A DNA stretch of 64,000 nucleotides from Aptenodytes patagonicus (taxonomy: Eukaryota > Chordata > Aves > Sphenisciformes > Spheniscidae), in the NCBI RefSeq assembly GCF_965638725.1, contig NC_134975.1, positions 186,001 to 250,000 on the forward strand, read 5' to 3'. Positions 40,151-52,700 of the stretch are shown piece after piece (position 1 is the first letter of the stretch; each line of letters begins with the position of its first letter). Position numbers and translations under genes: made by a program. The notes below the pieces were generated by a model. It did not search any database, had not been told where the DNA came from, and was given only the letters and a program-made list of their open reading frames with translations.

Positions 40151-43100
40151 TGGGCCGTTCCTGGATGCCAAACACGAGCAAGTGGAGGTGAGGGAGAATC
40201 GGGGCGCCCCCCCCGCCCCTTGGCTTCGTCCCTGGGCGGGGGGGGGGGTTCAGCGGGGTGCCCCCCAAACCCCCCCCCCTCCCCGTGAGACCCACAGCGT
40301 GGGAGCGGGGTGCTGTAGGGGCTGATTTCCCACCCACCCCCCCCCAAAAAACTCCTCCATCCGCGCGGATTTCGGGTCGGTTGATCCGTGGTGCCGGACT
40401 CCGGGAGGGCAGAGAAGCTGGGGGGGGGGGGGGGGGGCTGTCCCGGCGTCCTCCCCGTGCAACCCCCGAAAGAAGGGGGAATCGTGCAAATCCCGTTGTT
40501 TTCCCTCGATCCGTAGAACTGCCGGCTCCTGGGGTCCTTCACCGAGGTTTTCAAGCTCTGCCTGAAGACAATAATCGAAGGGACGAGGAGGTGGGGGACG
40601 GCGGCGGCGCGAAGTCACGACAGTTTCCGCAGGCGGTTTTTGCCCCAAAAAAAACTCCTCTTTTGGCACCAAACGGGATCTGGATGGCGGGGGGGGGGGG
40701 GGGGAAGTGTTTCCGCTGATTCCCGCGAAGGAAACAGGCGGAAAACACCAGATTTCGGTTGAAAGCCTCTTAACGGGCTCTGAAACGGATTTGAGTCGTG
40801 TTTGCCTGCTGCCGGACGTGATTTGGGGCTGGATCCTGAAATCCGAGGAGAAAGGAACCGGGAACGATTGGCGATGCTGCTTTTTTTTTTTTCCCCCTCC
40901 TCCCCGGTGTTGTCCCGGGGCCGGTTGACAAAGAACAAGCGAGGTTTTGTTGTTGTTTTGGGGTTGGTTTTTTCGCCCCCCCCCCCCCCCTTTCTGCCGG
41001 GCGCCGCCAGCCTCTTTCACCTCCTGCCAGACTCCGGCGGGGCCGGGGACGCGTCACCCTCGTCCCTCTCGCTGTCAACAACCCTGCCCGACGCCGGGCC
41101 GCCTGTGCCGAGGGGTCGGGGACACCCCAAAACGCCTCTTCGCGCCCCTCCAGCGTCCCGCAGGCTCGCCACGACCTCCACCTCGTAGCGTTATCCAGAC
41201 CCTTTCCTTCCGAAATTCACTAAAAAGGCTGGTTTTAAGCTTTTTTTTTTTTTTCCTTTTCCTGCTTCTCGGGTTAGACGGGGACGAGGTCCCGTTCCCC
41301 GCGCAACGGGGGAAGGCTGTATCCGCAGCCCCGTTGTTTTGTCAACACCCTCCGGGGTTTCGATCCCCGGGGGGAAAAAAAAAACCCCACCGTCGTCGTC
41401 TCGCAGCCCCTTCCCCTTCACGCAGGGGTGAAGCGCCTCTCCTGCAAAAACTGAGCGGCTTTTGGGGGAATTTCAGCAGATTTGGGGTCCTCTCGCTGCC
41501 AGAAACGCCCCCAAATGGGCTGTTTTTGAGGGTGTCCGGCTGTCGTTCCTACGTGAAGTGCCGTTTCTGGGCGTCGAAATGTTTTTCGGCGCCGCCTGTT
41601 AATTAATCGCCTGGTTTTTCCACCCCCCCTTTTTTTTTTCCCCCGACAGCGCCGGCTCTCAGCTCGTCTTCGTCCCCTCGCTGCGGGACGTCCACCACGA
41701 CTACGTCTACCCGCAGCCGCCGTTCCTCTACCCCCGAGCTGCCGAAGGACGACAAACCGGTAACGAACCGCCGCCGCCGGCTTCAGCCATTCCGCTTTTT
41801 ACCCCCCAAGAAGCTGAATAACGCTGAATTGCCGGGAAAACGCTGCCCGTCCTTCCGAAAACGAGTTGCCGAGGTTTGAGGTGAAATCCCCCGGCGTCTT
41901 TTTCCAGCCGGCAGCGATTTCTTGCCCCCCCCCCCCCCCCCAAAAAAAACCCCCACCCAAACGAGTAAATGTCCCTTTCGGGAGCAAATGCCAGCGAAGC
42001 TGCGACTTCCTGGCGGAGAAGGGATTCGGAAGCGGAAATCCGGTGGTCCCCGCGCCTCGCTCCTTGGGTCGCGGCGTTCCCCGAGACGCTTGACGAGCAA
42101 ACGGGGAATTAATTAAAACGCGGCGAGACGGTGCCGTCGCCGGGAAACCTGTGGCGGTCGAGCCGGCGCTGCGTAGAGCTTCCTGCCCTCACCGTGATCC
42201 CGTGCCACTCCCAGCCCTTTTTTGGGTTAAAATTCCCTAATTTAACTGGTTTTTGGGGGTTTTTTTATCTAGGGAGCAGCTTTTGATGCTCCTGGCAGAA
42301 AGTCCAGCACGGCTGGGGCGTTTTTTTGGGGCGCGTTTTGGGCATTTAAGGAAAGCTTAGCACGATCGGGGCGTTTTAGGGTGGGCTCGGGGCATTTTAG
42401 GACTGGTTTTAGGGGCGGTTAAGGACAGCTTAGCACAACGGGTGTTTTAGGGTGGGCTCGGGGCATTTTAGGACTGGTTTTAGGGGCAGTTAAGGACAGC
42501 TTAGCACGATCGTGGCATTTTAGGGCAAGTTTGGGGTGGTTTAGGGCAGATTCTTGGGGTATTTGAGGAAAGCCCAGCGGGACCGCAGCATTTTAGGGCG
42601 GGTTTGGGGCATTTAAGGAAAGCTTGAGCGTGTCGGGGGCCTTTTAGGGCACCTTGGGGGCGTTTTAGGGGTCTGCTTTGCGCTGGCGACGGCAGGGTTG
42701 GCAAAGCCGCAGCCCGACCCGGCGTCGCCCTCTTCCCCGCCAGCGCGTGCACTTCGTGTCGGACCCCTGCACCCTGGACGTCGACGGCGTCGTTTTTCGG
42801 CCTGACCTCCACCGACCTGCTCTTCCACAATGGGTGCCGAGGAGATCAGCAGGTGGGCGCCGGCGGGAAGCCCCGGATTCGGGAAATGCGTCGGAGCGGC
42901 AATCTCCCGCCGGCAGCCGGCTCCAGCCCCGAATTCGCCGGGTCTCGGCGGGAAGCCTCATCCGGGGGTGTTGCCTCTCGGTTGTCTCCTCCAGCAGCTC
43001 CTTTCTCTCCCGGCGCATCTGAGGAGGAGGAGGCAGAGCCGCCCCCGTCTCTCGGCTCCCGGCAGAGCGGCCGCCGGGTCGTTAATTAGGCTGCCCGCCT

Positions 43101-44882
43101 AATTAAGCAGCGCAGCCCGCAAGCTTGTTTCTTTTTCCCCCCCTTCCTTTTCCTCCCTTCACCGTTTTACAGCTCCTTTTCTCTCACAGCTCGTCGGGGA
43201 TCTCCGACAGGTTCACGCGAATCCTCAAGAACATCCTGACGCAGAGGAGGTGAGGGCTTGGTACCGACACCCAGTCGAAGCCAAAAAGGGTGTTTTTCGT
43301 GGCCAGCCGAGGGAAGTCCTGCACCGCTTTTTGCTGCCTTCCCCTTGAAAGTCACCTTTTTAACCTAAAAAAGGTCCTTTTTGGCTTTGATAAGCCTTTA
43401 AAAACAGGATTCGGAGGGGTTTGGTGCTGTAAGTCCTCCGGACTGGTGTGCGTCAGGCTTCCCCGGCTGATGGCTGCCCTCAGAGACAGCAGATACCTGG
43501 GGACAGCCGAAAGAAGCAGAAATAACTCTTTCTACCCCTAAATTATCTGCCGGTTGTGTCCGAGACGGTGTCACGGCGCTGTCGCTACAGGCGAAGGCTG
43601 CAGTAACCGGTTTTTTCTGCCCCCCCCCCCCCGCCTCTGGCAGTTACTACCCGCTGTACCCCCCCTCGGAGGAGCTGAACGTCAACTACGAGAGCTTCTA
43701 CAGCTACGCCTCGTTACCCGTCACCCCGGATGTCCTCGTCACCCCCCTCGGAGCTGCGGTACTTCGTTAAGGTCAGGCGGCGCGCACGCTTGCTGAAATA
43801 CCCCCCCTCAAACCCCACCGTATTTTGACGTATTTGGGCAAAAAACCCGATTTACAGCCCGAGTGAAGCACAGTCTCGTGCGCGGCAGCGACTGTAGCCA
43901 GGGGGGGTCACGGCCGTCAGCGTCCCCGTCGGCTGTAGCCAGGGGGTTCATGGCCGTCAGCGTCCCCATCGGCTGTAGCCAGGGGGTTCATGGCCTTCGG
44001 CTGTAGCCAGGGGGGTCGTGACCATCGGTGTCCCTGTCGGCTGTAGCCAGGGGGGTTGTGGCCATCGACGTCCCTGTTGGCTGTAGCTCGGGGGGGTTGC
44101 GGCCATCAGCATCCCTGTCGGCTGTAGCTGGGGGCGTCGTGGCCGTCAGCGTCCCTGTCGGCTGTAGCCAGGGGGTTGTGGCCATCGGCTGTAGCCAGGG
44201 GGGTTGCAGCCGTCGGCGTCCTTGTCGGCTGTAGCCAGGGGTCGTGGCCGTCGGCATCCCTGTCGGCTGTAGCCGGGGGGGTGTCGTGGCCGTCAGCGTC
44301 CCCGTCGGCTGTAGCCGGGGGGGTTGCAGCCATTGGTGTCCTTGTCGGCTGTAGCCAGGGTGTTGTGGCCGTCGGCATCCCTGTCGGCTGTAGTCGGGGG
44401 GGTGTCATGGCCGTCAGCGTCCCCGTCGGCTGTAGCCGGGGGAGTTGCGGCCATCGGCTGTAGCCGGGGGGGTTGCAGCCATCGGTGTCCTTGTCAGCTG
44501 TAGCCAGGGGCGTTGTGGCCGTCGGCATCCCTGTCGGCTGTAGCCGGAGGGGGGTGTCGTGGCCGTCGGCATCCCTGTCGGCTGTAGCCGGAGGGGGGTG
44601 TCGTGGCTGTCGGCATCCCTGTCGGCTGTAGCCGGGGGGGGGTGTCGTGGCTGTCAGCGTCCCCGTCGGCTGTAGCCGGGGGGGTCGTGGCCGTCGTCGA
44701 CCAGATCCGTGACCATCGCTCTCGTATTCCCGCAGGACGTGCTGGGCTGCGTCTGCATCAATCCCGGCCGGCTGACGAAAGGCCAGGTCGGGGGTACCTA
44801 CGGCCGCCTGTACCTACAGCGGGAGGACGCCAAAGGCGAGCGGAAGAGTCCGTGTGTTGCCGCTCAAGTCGTTAAAATCTAA
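40151..44882 (+). CDS. POLA2: POLA2, DNA polymerase alpha subunit B, C-terminal part
   Basis: Seven exons: 40151-40190, 40517-40590, 41650-41759, 42744-42852, 43190-43249, 43644-43771, 44736-44882 (TAA). They encode the C-terminal calcineurin-like/OB region of the primase-polymerase alpha accessory subunit that tethers the catalytic subunit during replication initiation. Recognisable segments include FGPFLDAKHEQVE, LVFVPSLRDVHHDYVYPQPP, RFTRILKNILTQR, SYYPLYPP and GCVCINPGRLTKGQVGG. All junctions are GT/AG and phases agree if four extra bases are discounted: one C at 41732-41735, one T at about 42793-42797, one A at about 42828-42829, and one C at about 43742-43747. All lie in or beside homopolymers. 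Conserved splicing and an intact last exon argue for sequencing error over a pseudogene. The 5' half is lost in the gap. Confidence 0.9.
42300..42670. repeat. ~72-bp tandem repeat in a POLA2 intron
   Basis: Units with GGGGCATTTTAGGACTGGTT and GGACAGCTTAGCAC recur at 71-73-bp spacing (CTTAG near 42356, 42429 and 42500), with more diverged units to the right. Confidence 0.8.
43890..44700. repeat. ~40-bp minisatellite in the last POLA2 intron
   Basis: About 20 units of GGCTGTAGCC followed by GGGGGG, then TTGTGGCCGTC and GGCGTCCCTGTC, with many substitutions. It ends about 35 bp before the final POLA2 exon. Confidence 0.9.
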
Positions 44883-46756
44883 ATCGTCGGGACAGAGGCT
44901 TATTTCTTCGACCCTTCTTCCACCTACAACTTAATTCCTTCACGGAAACGAATCGGTGTTAAAATACACGTGGAATTTTGGTTAAAACCCCCCCGAAACG
45001 CTTGTGTGTGTGTGTGTGTCCCCGCACCCGAAGCTGCCTTCGCCTGACCCCGTTTCACGAGGCGCCGACTCCGCGCCGCGCCCCGGCTCCTCCTGGAGCC
45101 GCCCCGGCATGGTGGAACTCCGCTTCCACGCATGGGGCGGAGCCCCCATCTTAATAATCGCTAATTAATTGATTAACGAGAAGCCCGAGGCGGCAGGAAC
45201 CTGATTTTTGTCGTGGTTTTACAGGCGTCGTTTCGGACGACCTGGATTAGCAGCGACGCACGTGCGGGGCGATTGGTTGGGGGTTTTGGTTTTTTTTTTT
45301 GGGCCACGGATGGGGGGATTTGGGGTCGCTCGTTAGCTGGAGCGGGAGGACACGGGCTCCCTCCCGCTCGTTAGGTAAACGAAGATGATCCTCCAGCTGG
45401 ATTTACCCGCGGAAAAGGGCAATCCCGGTGTGGAAAAGGGGAATCTCGGGGCCGAAATCCTCCTCCGCGCCGGGGTACCGGCGTCCTGGATTCACCGCCT
45501 GGGTGACGTCATTGGGGTTGAGCTTCCTCGTTACGGGACTCTGAGTTTAATTAGTCCGAAAGCAATTAATTTACAGGGGCCCGGGGGGCCGTGCCGCTGC
45601 TTCACCGGCTTCGGTGAAGGATGCCGCAGCTCCTGACTCGGCTGCGGCGGGGGGGGAAAACCACCCCCCAAAAAAAAAACCAGCGTCGGGTTTGGGTTCG
45701 AAACATTTTCTGCTGCTTTTTGCCTCAAATCCGTGGCGAGGAAGGCGAAAATTGAAATCCCTCCTCGTTCCGCTCCGATGCCGGCGGTGGGGGGGGAAGG
45801 CTTTTTTGCCGGGAAAAAAGGTAAATCCGGTGTGAAGAAAGGGAACGAGTTTCGTAACTCCCCGCCACGGGGTAGTTACAGGCGTCGGGAGGCTGGAAAA
45901 CAACCTCGTCAGTCGGCGCTGCGCCGGCGCGCGTCTCCCTTCGTTAATTTTCCACTTAATTACCTGCCTGGCCTTATTACGGACTCCCTCTAGAAGCGGC
46001 GTGTTCGTCTCCTCTCGCCCTTTAAAATGGGCGTTGGGGGACATTTTAGGATAAAACCAGGGGAAAACGGGGTCCGGGGAGGGAGACCCCCCCCTCGCCA
46101 TTTTGGGGTGTGGCTCCGGCTGGCCAGGATTCGCCAGAAAAAAGCGCCGGTTTTCTCCCCAAATACCTGCGCCAGGCGGCTGGGCGGTGTCGCGGTCTGC
46201 TCCACCCCTCGCACCTCCGTTCCTCCTCTGATCTCTCGCCGATTTTAGCGCTTCTCGCCCCAAAGAAAATGCCGCTTTTCCCCAGCGTGGGTAAAAGAGC
46301 GGTTTTTTGGGGGGGTTGGGGTTTTTTTTTTCCTGCTTTTTTCAGAGTTCCCAGCTCTTTTTTTTTCTTTCACCTGCTGCAGGCGGAGGGGAGCAAAACC
46401 CCACCTTCTCCCCCTTTTCGGCTTTGCTGCTCCTCCGGCCGGCCTCGGTTTCCCTCAGAAAAACGCCGCTTTCGGTTAAAACGCAAGTTTTAAGCGGGCG
46501 TCGCGTTGACGGGGGGGGGGGGGGCTCCATTCAAACACATCAGGACCAAAGCAGCCGGCGTCTCCTTTGCTTCTTAATTAGCTGATCCATGAGGACGAGG
46601 TTAATTTGGGATTTAAACGAGCGGAGGCTCCGGCACGGAGCAGTTTTAACTCCGCCGCGTCCTTTCGGAGACCGGGGCGGGGGGGGGGGGGGGGTGTCCC
46701 GTGCCGCGAGCTACGAGTTGGCCAAGGATTTTTGGGGGGTGGGGGGGGAGCTACGC
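44883..46756. other. POLA2 3' flank and spacer
   Basis: No AATAAA is seen close to the POLA2 stop. There is a short TG microsatellite at about 45003-45018. The rest is GC-balanced sequence with no recognised gene. Confidence 0.45.
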
Positions 46757-47047
46757 TGCTCCGTAGGGAATTCCCCGCTTCCCCCCCGGAGCCGGCAGGA
46801 ATTTTTCCAGCTTTCTTTTTCTCTCCCCAGGGATTTTTCTAACAGAGCGCGCCGCGGTGTCGCGTCTTCCGGTGGTGGAGCGGGGAAATCGAGGCACGCC
46901 GGCGTTCCCGCCTGCCGTGGGAAAGGCGAAGCCATCCGGCTCTTCATCCCGGTGAGAAGCGAATGCCGTCGCTTCGTGTTTTGGGAAGCCGGGGGGGGGG
47001 GGAGGAAAAAAGGAGCCCCCTCCCGCCCCGGGAAGGGGGAAGCGAGG
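46757..47047 (+). repeat. Inverted repeat, left arm (~290 bp)
   Basis: Runs from CTGCTCCGTAGGGAATTCC to GGGAAGGGGGAAGCGAG and is nearly identical to the reverse complement of 48374-48658, with a handful of substitutions and homopolymer length differences. The spacer is about 1.3 kb. No target-site duplication or transposase was seen. Confidence 0.88.
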
Positions 47048-48373
47048 CCCCGTGCCGGGGTGGGGCTTGCACGTTGGCTCGGAGCCGGCTGCGCCGACGC
47101 TCCGGCATTGGGAGGAAGGGAACGGCCACGGTTGGCTCCGGCTCAGCCGCCAGACCGGGAGGAAGACGCGGTGAGTATCGGCCGCGACCCCGGTTTTGCT
47201 TTCCGGTGCGATCCACACCACATCCCCCCCCCCCCCCCCCAACCTCGGCTGCCGTCCCCGCTGCCACTCACCGGTGCCGGCATCGGGTGTAGCCGTAGGG
47301 TGTCGGGGGGAGACGGGGGTTAATTTGGGAGCTGGGGGGGGACGGGGACTTGGCCTCTTTTCCCGGCAGCTCACGGCACCGGCTTGCGAACCCCTGCCGC
47401 TGCGAGCGGTCGGGCCCTGCGTCGGGATGCTGAGGACGAGGTGGCGGCGGGGGGGGGGGGGGGGGGGGCAGCGCTTTTTCATCCTGTCAAGGATGTTTTT
47501 GTGTCCCCGTCACATCCCCGATCCCCAATTTTAAAGGGAGGGGGAAGGATTCCCTCCTTTTTTCCAAGAAAAATAGACCGGATCCCTTCCCCTGCGCCGC
47601 CACCGCCCCCCCCCCCCCCCCCCCCACTTTTCGCCCCCTCCCCGGTTCCCCGCAGCCACCTCTTAATTTTAGCCCCCAGCTGCGAGGTTTCCGACCGCCC
47701 CCGGCTTAAATTAGCCGACAGATCCCTGAAATAGACGGCGTGCTTTCGGGGAGGGAGGCCGGATCCTGCTCCGGGATATTTTTTTTTCAGGGAGGATTTT
47801 TCAGTGCAAACAGGGATTCGTGGGGTTTTAAATCCGTATTTCAAGGAGTTGCCCGGAGAGCCGGAGCGGACTCCGACCACGCCACGGGGAAAGAGGAGCG
47901 ACCTGTGCCCTCATCCCACCCCGAATGCCTGTGCCGCGATCTCCACCCGGGAATTCCCGGCGCTCCCCCGGCACTCGGGTGGAGCTCGGCCGGGAGGAGC
48001 CGCCCTAAAGAGTTGTTTTTCCTGGTTTTAAGGCTTTTTCTTTTTTTCCTCTCCCCTTTTCCTTCTTGGCTTCGGTTTGTCACCGCTGCGGCGGGGTGCG
48101 TGGCGCAGCCAGGGGAAACTGAGGCATGGGAGGGGTTCGGCTAGGGTTGAGACCGCCGCATTTTCCTACCGTGCGCCGGCATTTCCTCATCCTCAAGCTT
48201 TCCTCCTTGGATATTCCTTATCGGTGAAAATCTCTCCCCGATATCGGTGTTTTCCCGGTCCTGGGGGAAAAAAAAAACCCCAACAGCGTTTGATGACGCG
48301 GCTGTTAGGAGGGGACAGCCGGCGCTGCCGTGCCCCGAATGCACCTTGCCGCGGTGTCCCTCGGCACGGCTCC
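47048..48373. other. Spacer inside the inverted repeat
   Basis: GC-rich sequence with G-runs (47446-47468) and a C-run (47609-47627). No gene or RNA recognised. Confidence 0.4.
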
Positions 48374-48658
48374 CTCGCTTCCCCCTTCCTGGGGCGGGAG
48401 GGGGCTCCTTTTTTCCTCCCCCCCCCTTCCCAAAACACGGAGCGACGGCGTTCGCTTCTCACCGGGATGAAGAGCCGGATGGCTTCGCCTTTCCCACGGC
48501 AGGCGGGAACGCCGGCGTGCCTCGATTTCCCCGCTCCGCCACGGGAAGACGCGACACCGCGGCGCGCTCTGTTAGAAAAATCCCTGGGGAGAGAAAAAGA
48601 AAGCTGGAAAAATTCCTGCTGGCTCTGGGGGGAAGCAGGGAATTCCCTACGGAGCAGT
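48374..48658 (-). repeat. Inverted repeat, right arm (~285 bp)
   Basis: Reverse-complement partner of 46757-47047. Open frames beginning MKSRMASPFPRQAGTPACLD occur in both arms. They are the same sequence duplicated and match no family I know. Confidence 0.88.
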
Positions 48659-49374
48659 GCCGGCAGCTCTTCCCTCCCCGTTTGCCGATCCGGTGCGCGC
48701 CCCTCATCCGGATTCGGCGCCAGATGCTCGAGGTAGGACAGCGACGGTGCCGCGATCCTGCGGAGAGAAATGAATTCCCTGGTTTTACCAACCTCACCTT
48801 TTGGGAGAACCAGGGGGATCTCGGATAAATTCTTCCCCACGGATCGATGGCCGGCGTCACCCCGCGCATCCGCAAAACGGCTTTTGGCGTCGCTCCGAAA
48901 CATCCTTATTCCCTAAAAAAAAAAATCCCTAATCCCCATCCCGAAGGGTTGCTATTCCCTGAGGGGTCCCTTTTCCGTGCCCCCAGCGCTCCTCCAGCTC
49001 AGGGACCACGGGAAAAGGGGGTGCGTTTTCATCTCCCGCGTGAATATTCCCTCCGGAGCTGGGGGGGGGGGGGGGATACGAGGGCGAAATCTCTTTCCGG
49101 GTGCAAATTTTTAGGCGAGGATTTTCTCTGGGCACCGATAAAAGGTGCAGAAAGCGTCAAAAAGGCTCAAGAGGAGGAGAGATGGAAGGAACCGGCTTCG
49201 TTTTCCACGGCGGCTGCTCGCTCGCTTGATTTCCGCGCCTTCAAGCCGAAAAATGAGTTTAAGCCCCCGTCGCTGAATCGCTATTTTTGCAGGATCTTGA
49301 TAAAATAGTTTGTGGAGACACTGGGATGGGAAAATCGCTGCTCTGTGAGTAACCGGGGGGCTGAGGACGTGCCG

Positions 49375-49790
49375 GGTCTTCGCGTAACGAAGCATGAATT
49401 GCTGAAAATGGGCTAAAAGAAACAAATTTTCGCGTAGCAAAGCATAAAATGCTGAAAACGGGCGGAGAGGAAAGAAGTTTTTGTGTAGCGAGTCTAAATC
49501 GCTGAAAACGGGCCGAAAAAGAAACAAATTTTCGTGTTCTGAAGCCCAAGTGGCTGAAAATGGGCCAAAAAGAAACAAAAGGTTTGTGTCCTGAAGCCTA
49601 AATTGCTGACAACGGGCGAAAAAGGAAAGACGTTTTCACGTAGCGAAGCCTAAATGTCTGAAAACAGGCGGAAAAGAAACAAAAATTTTCATGAGCCGAA
49701 GCCTAAATTGCCGAAAACAGGCGGAAAAGAAACGAAGTTTCACGTACTAAAGCCTGAACTGATGAAAACGAGCAAAAGTCTCCTCCACGG
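49375..49790. repeat. 51-bp minisatellite, eight copies
   Basis: Units with GAAGCCTAAATTGCTGAAAA and CGGGCGAAAAAGAAACAAA repeat at 50-53 bp (GCTGAAAA at about 49401, 49451, 49501 and 49553, then diverged). It is AT-richer than other repeats in the window. No gene. Confidence 0.88.
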
Positions 49791-52700
49791 GGACTCGAAA
49801 AGCCAAACTGGGGGAAGGGGGGAATATCCCGGAGGTGGATGCCAGCGGAGATGCTCGGAGGGATGTTAAATCTTGCGCCTCGGGCTTTCAGCTGATTTCT
49901 GAACGACGAGAAGCTAAACCGAAGCCCAACGTGGGGCACAGGTTGAGTTGAAGCGCTCAGATCTTCTCCCGAAGCGCCTCCCGCTTTTATGCTGCCACAA
50001 AACCATCTCATTTTCCCCGTTTCTCTCTTTCCCCGACAGCCCCGACTCTCGTTTCGCGGGACGCCTGGATTATTCTTGCTTTTTACCGAAGTTTTTAGCG
50101 ACGGCACCGTCGTGAAACGCTAACGAGCGGCAGCCTGGCGAGCCGCCGCCACCCCCCCCCCCCCCCCTCCTCGGCCGAACCGCAGCGCTGAGGGGGTACG
50201 TCTCGACACGCAGCGCTGAGCCGGGAGGCCAAACACTTTCGGTGAAAAGCCTTAAATCACCGGGGATGCGCCCGCGGGGCTGGGAAGAGGCACCCGCGGC
50301 AGCTCGGCTGACGGGGAAGGGGAGGGGGGGGACGCACCGTGCGGGTGAACGCCGGTGAAAACGGGCGTAAATAAGTTATCGAGGGGTTTAGTTTGGGTTT
50401 TGCTCCCTTTCCAACCCGTTTTCCACCCATGATGCGTCACCACTGCAGGGAATCGGGTGCGCTGGGAACGCTCCCGTCTTTTGAGCAGGTTCACTTGGTC
50501 GTCGGCACCGGAAAATGCCGGGGAAAAGGGATTTTAAGGATTTCTCTGATCCGAAAAACCCCTATTCCCTGTGCTTTCGGGGCCCGCCGACCCTTTCCCC
50601 GGCTGCACTGGCAGCAAATATCCTTTTTCGAGGTTTGGTGGGGTTTTTTTTTAATTCCCGAGCACAAAGGGGAAGGGCGCTACCCGCAGCCCTGAACTTT
50701 GCCGGCGTTCACCCGGCCCCGGGAGCTGGCTTCGGCGCTGGCGGCGCTGGCAGGCAGCCTTTGCCCCAGCCCAGCGGGGCGCTGGGTTTTCGGCCGGAGC
50801 CCAGACTGGGGAAGAGGAGGGTGGGGGAGAAATTGGGCTGAGGGAGAGCGATTTCTGTTCGGTGCCGGTGGAAGATGTCGAACCGAAGCCACCGCGCCGG
50901 GCAGGAGGGGGACACTGTCCTTCTTGCTCTCCGCTTGTCCCCGTCGGCATCATCCCACGTCCTAACCTGAAAACATTAAACATTTCCGAGTGATGAGAGG
51001 CTTTTTTTTTTTTTCCTCCCTACAAATCTGCTTTATTTTTAATGATTTCGGTGTTTTTTTTGTGGCTAACCCACGACTGTCTGTGGTTCCCCAGCGCGGT
51101 GCAAGGGGAGCTGAGCAGGGTGGCTTGCGGCCACGCATCCGGCAGGTGTTTTTTGGCGAGCACCGGCGCTCCTCCGAATCCAGGTCTCCGTGAAGAAGCG
51201 CTTCCCTCAGGCCCCCTCTCTCCGCGTACGGCAGCGGCTCCGCCGTCACCTTCTTCCCCCCCACCCCCGATGGCTTTGCGGCGCCTGTATTTCACGCGAG
51301 CGGCGCAGCCGCCGCCTCTGCAGGCTGTCATTACGCCACCCGCTTTAATCCGCCCGGGATTAACGAAGCTGAATTCTGCATCGTCAGGATTTTACCCTGG
51401 CCGGAGCCGCCGGGAACGGGATTACCGGCGACCGCGTTCCTCCCGTGGCCACGTTCCTGATGCTGACGGCATCGCCGGCATCTCGTCCGTGCTTCGTTTC
51501 GAGCTGTTTGGGTGATCTGCCGCCGCTCCATCTCCTCTCCCCCCAGGCCGCTGTCAACCGAACACGACCTCGGGAGCATCTCCCGCTGTTGCGTCTCTGG
51601 CTGTAGCGGCGCGTACGTGGGTCTCTGTTCGCAGGCGGGGAGATGTAACGGTGTTTCTCAGCACCGAGAAGAGGCAATTGGGGTGCGGGGGAAGGAAGAA
51701 AGCGAGCAGCGTAGACGGGATGAGACCGCAGATGCGGTTTCGGCAGCGGTTTCTAACGATAACGATGGTGCAGCGGGAGGTTGAAGGTGACCGTGGGACT
51801 TCCATCCCTCTGTGTATCATTGCTGTTATAGTTTTAAGGACAAATGTAAGGGGCAGCGGTCAGGTGTGGTTCAGGGGAGGGGCGGGACGACCCAGCAGCC
51901 CTCCGCGGTCTCGGTGGGACTGTGCCGCCTCGAAACCCCAGCGCTTGAGATCCCGAAGAGCCAACGCCCGCCGACTGACGCGGCGTTTTAACACCGCCGG
52001 GCGCGTGGCTCCTGCTGTAATTGAAACGCCAGCCCTCGGGGAGGTCGTCCGGCTCAATTCATCCGGCGTCAGCCGCCGTCTGGTTTTCGCTGGCTCTTTG
52101 GCACCAACCGGGGCGGGTTTCGGATGGGGAAAGCGCCCGACGTGGTTGCTGGGGCTGTAAAACACAGTGGGAACGGTTGTTTCCCAGCACCCGGCCGGGC
52201 TTCGCCTTGTTTGTCGGTGGCAGCTGACTGAAAACCACAACCGGGGAATCACTTGTGACGTCTTGCCGGGACGGTTCAGGGGTTGATTTGAGGGCTCGGC
52301 CGTGGTGGTTTCAGCGGTGGTTTTACCGTCGGCTCTCGCTTTCCAGGTGCGGCTGTACCGAGAGGTGTGTTACAAAGAGCGTAAAACGGGCTGGAAGCTG
52401 CTACGGGTGGTTGCTTTAGCGGCGGCGGGGCTCAGCGCGCCGGACAAACCCGTCTCTAAATCACTTATAAACTGTTTTGTATTTGCAGTCGACGGCAGAT
52501 CGGATACGGTTTTATAGAAACACGGAGCGATGGGATTTTTTTTCCCGGAAAATTAGTGATAAAAGGCTAAAACTCCAGACCTTTCCACTGGCTGATTTTA
52601 CAAAGTAATGCTCGGGTGGCTTGAAACCTGTTTCATCCCTTTTTCTGTCCCTCCGAGGCGTCTCCCGAGCTTGTACGTAACGTATTATTGCGTAAAATGC

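Noticed and set aside
40151-44882. POLA2 as a processed or degenerate pseudogene
   Set aside because: Introns are present with correct splice sites, and the only defects are +1 changes at homopolymers next to an assembly gap. A live gene with sequencing errors is more likely.
46711-48736. Duplicated frames MKSRMASPFPRQAGTPACLD as a gene family
   Set aside because: They are the two arms of one inverted repeat, lack splice context and match no family.
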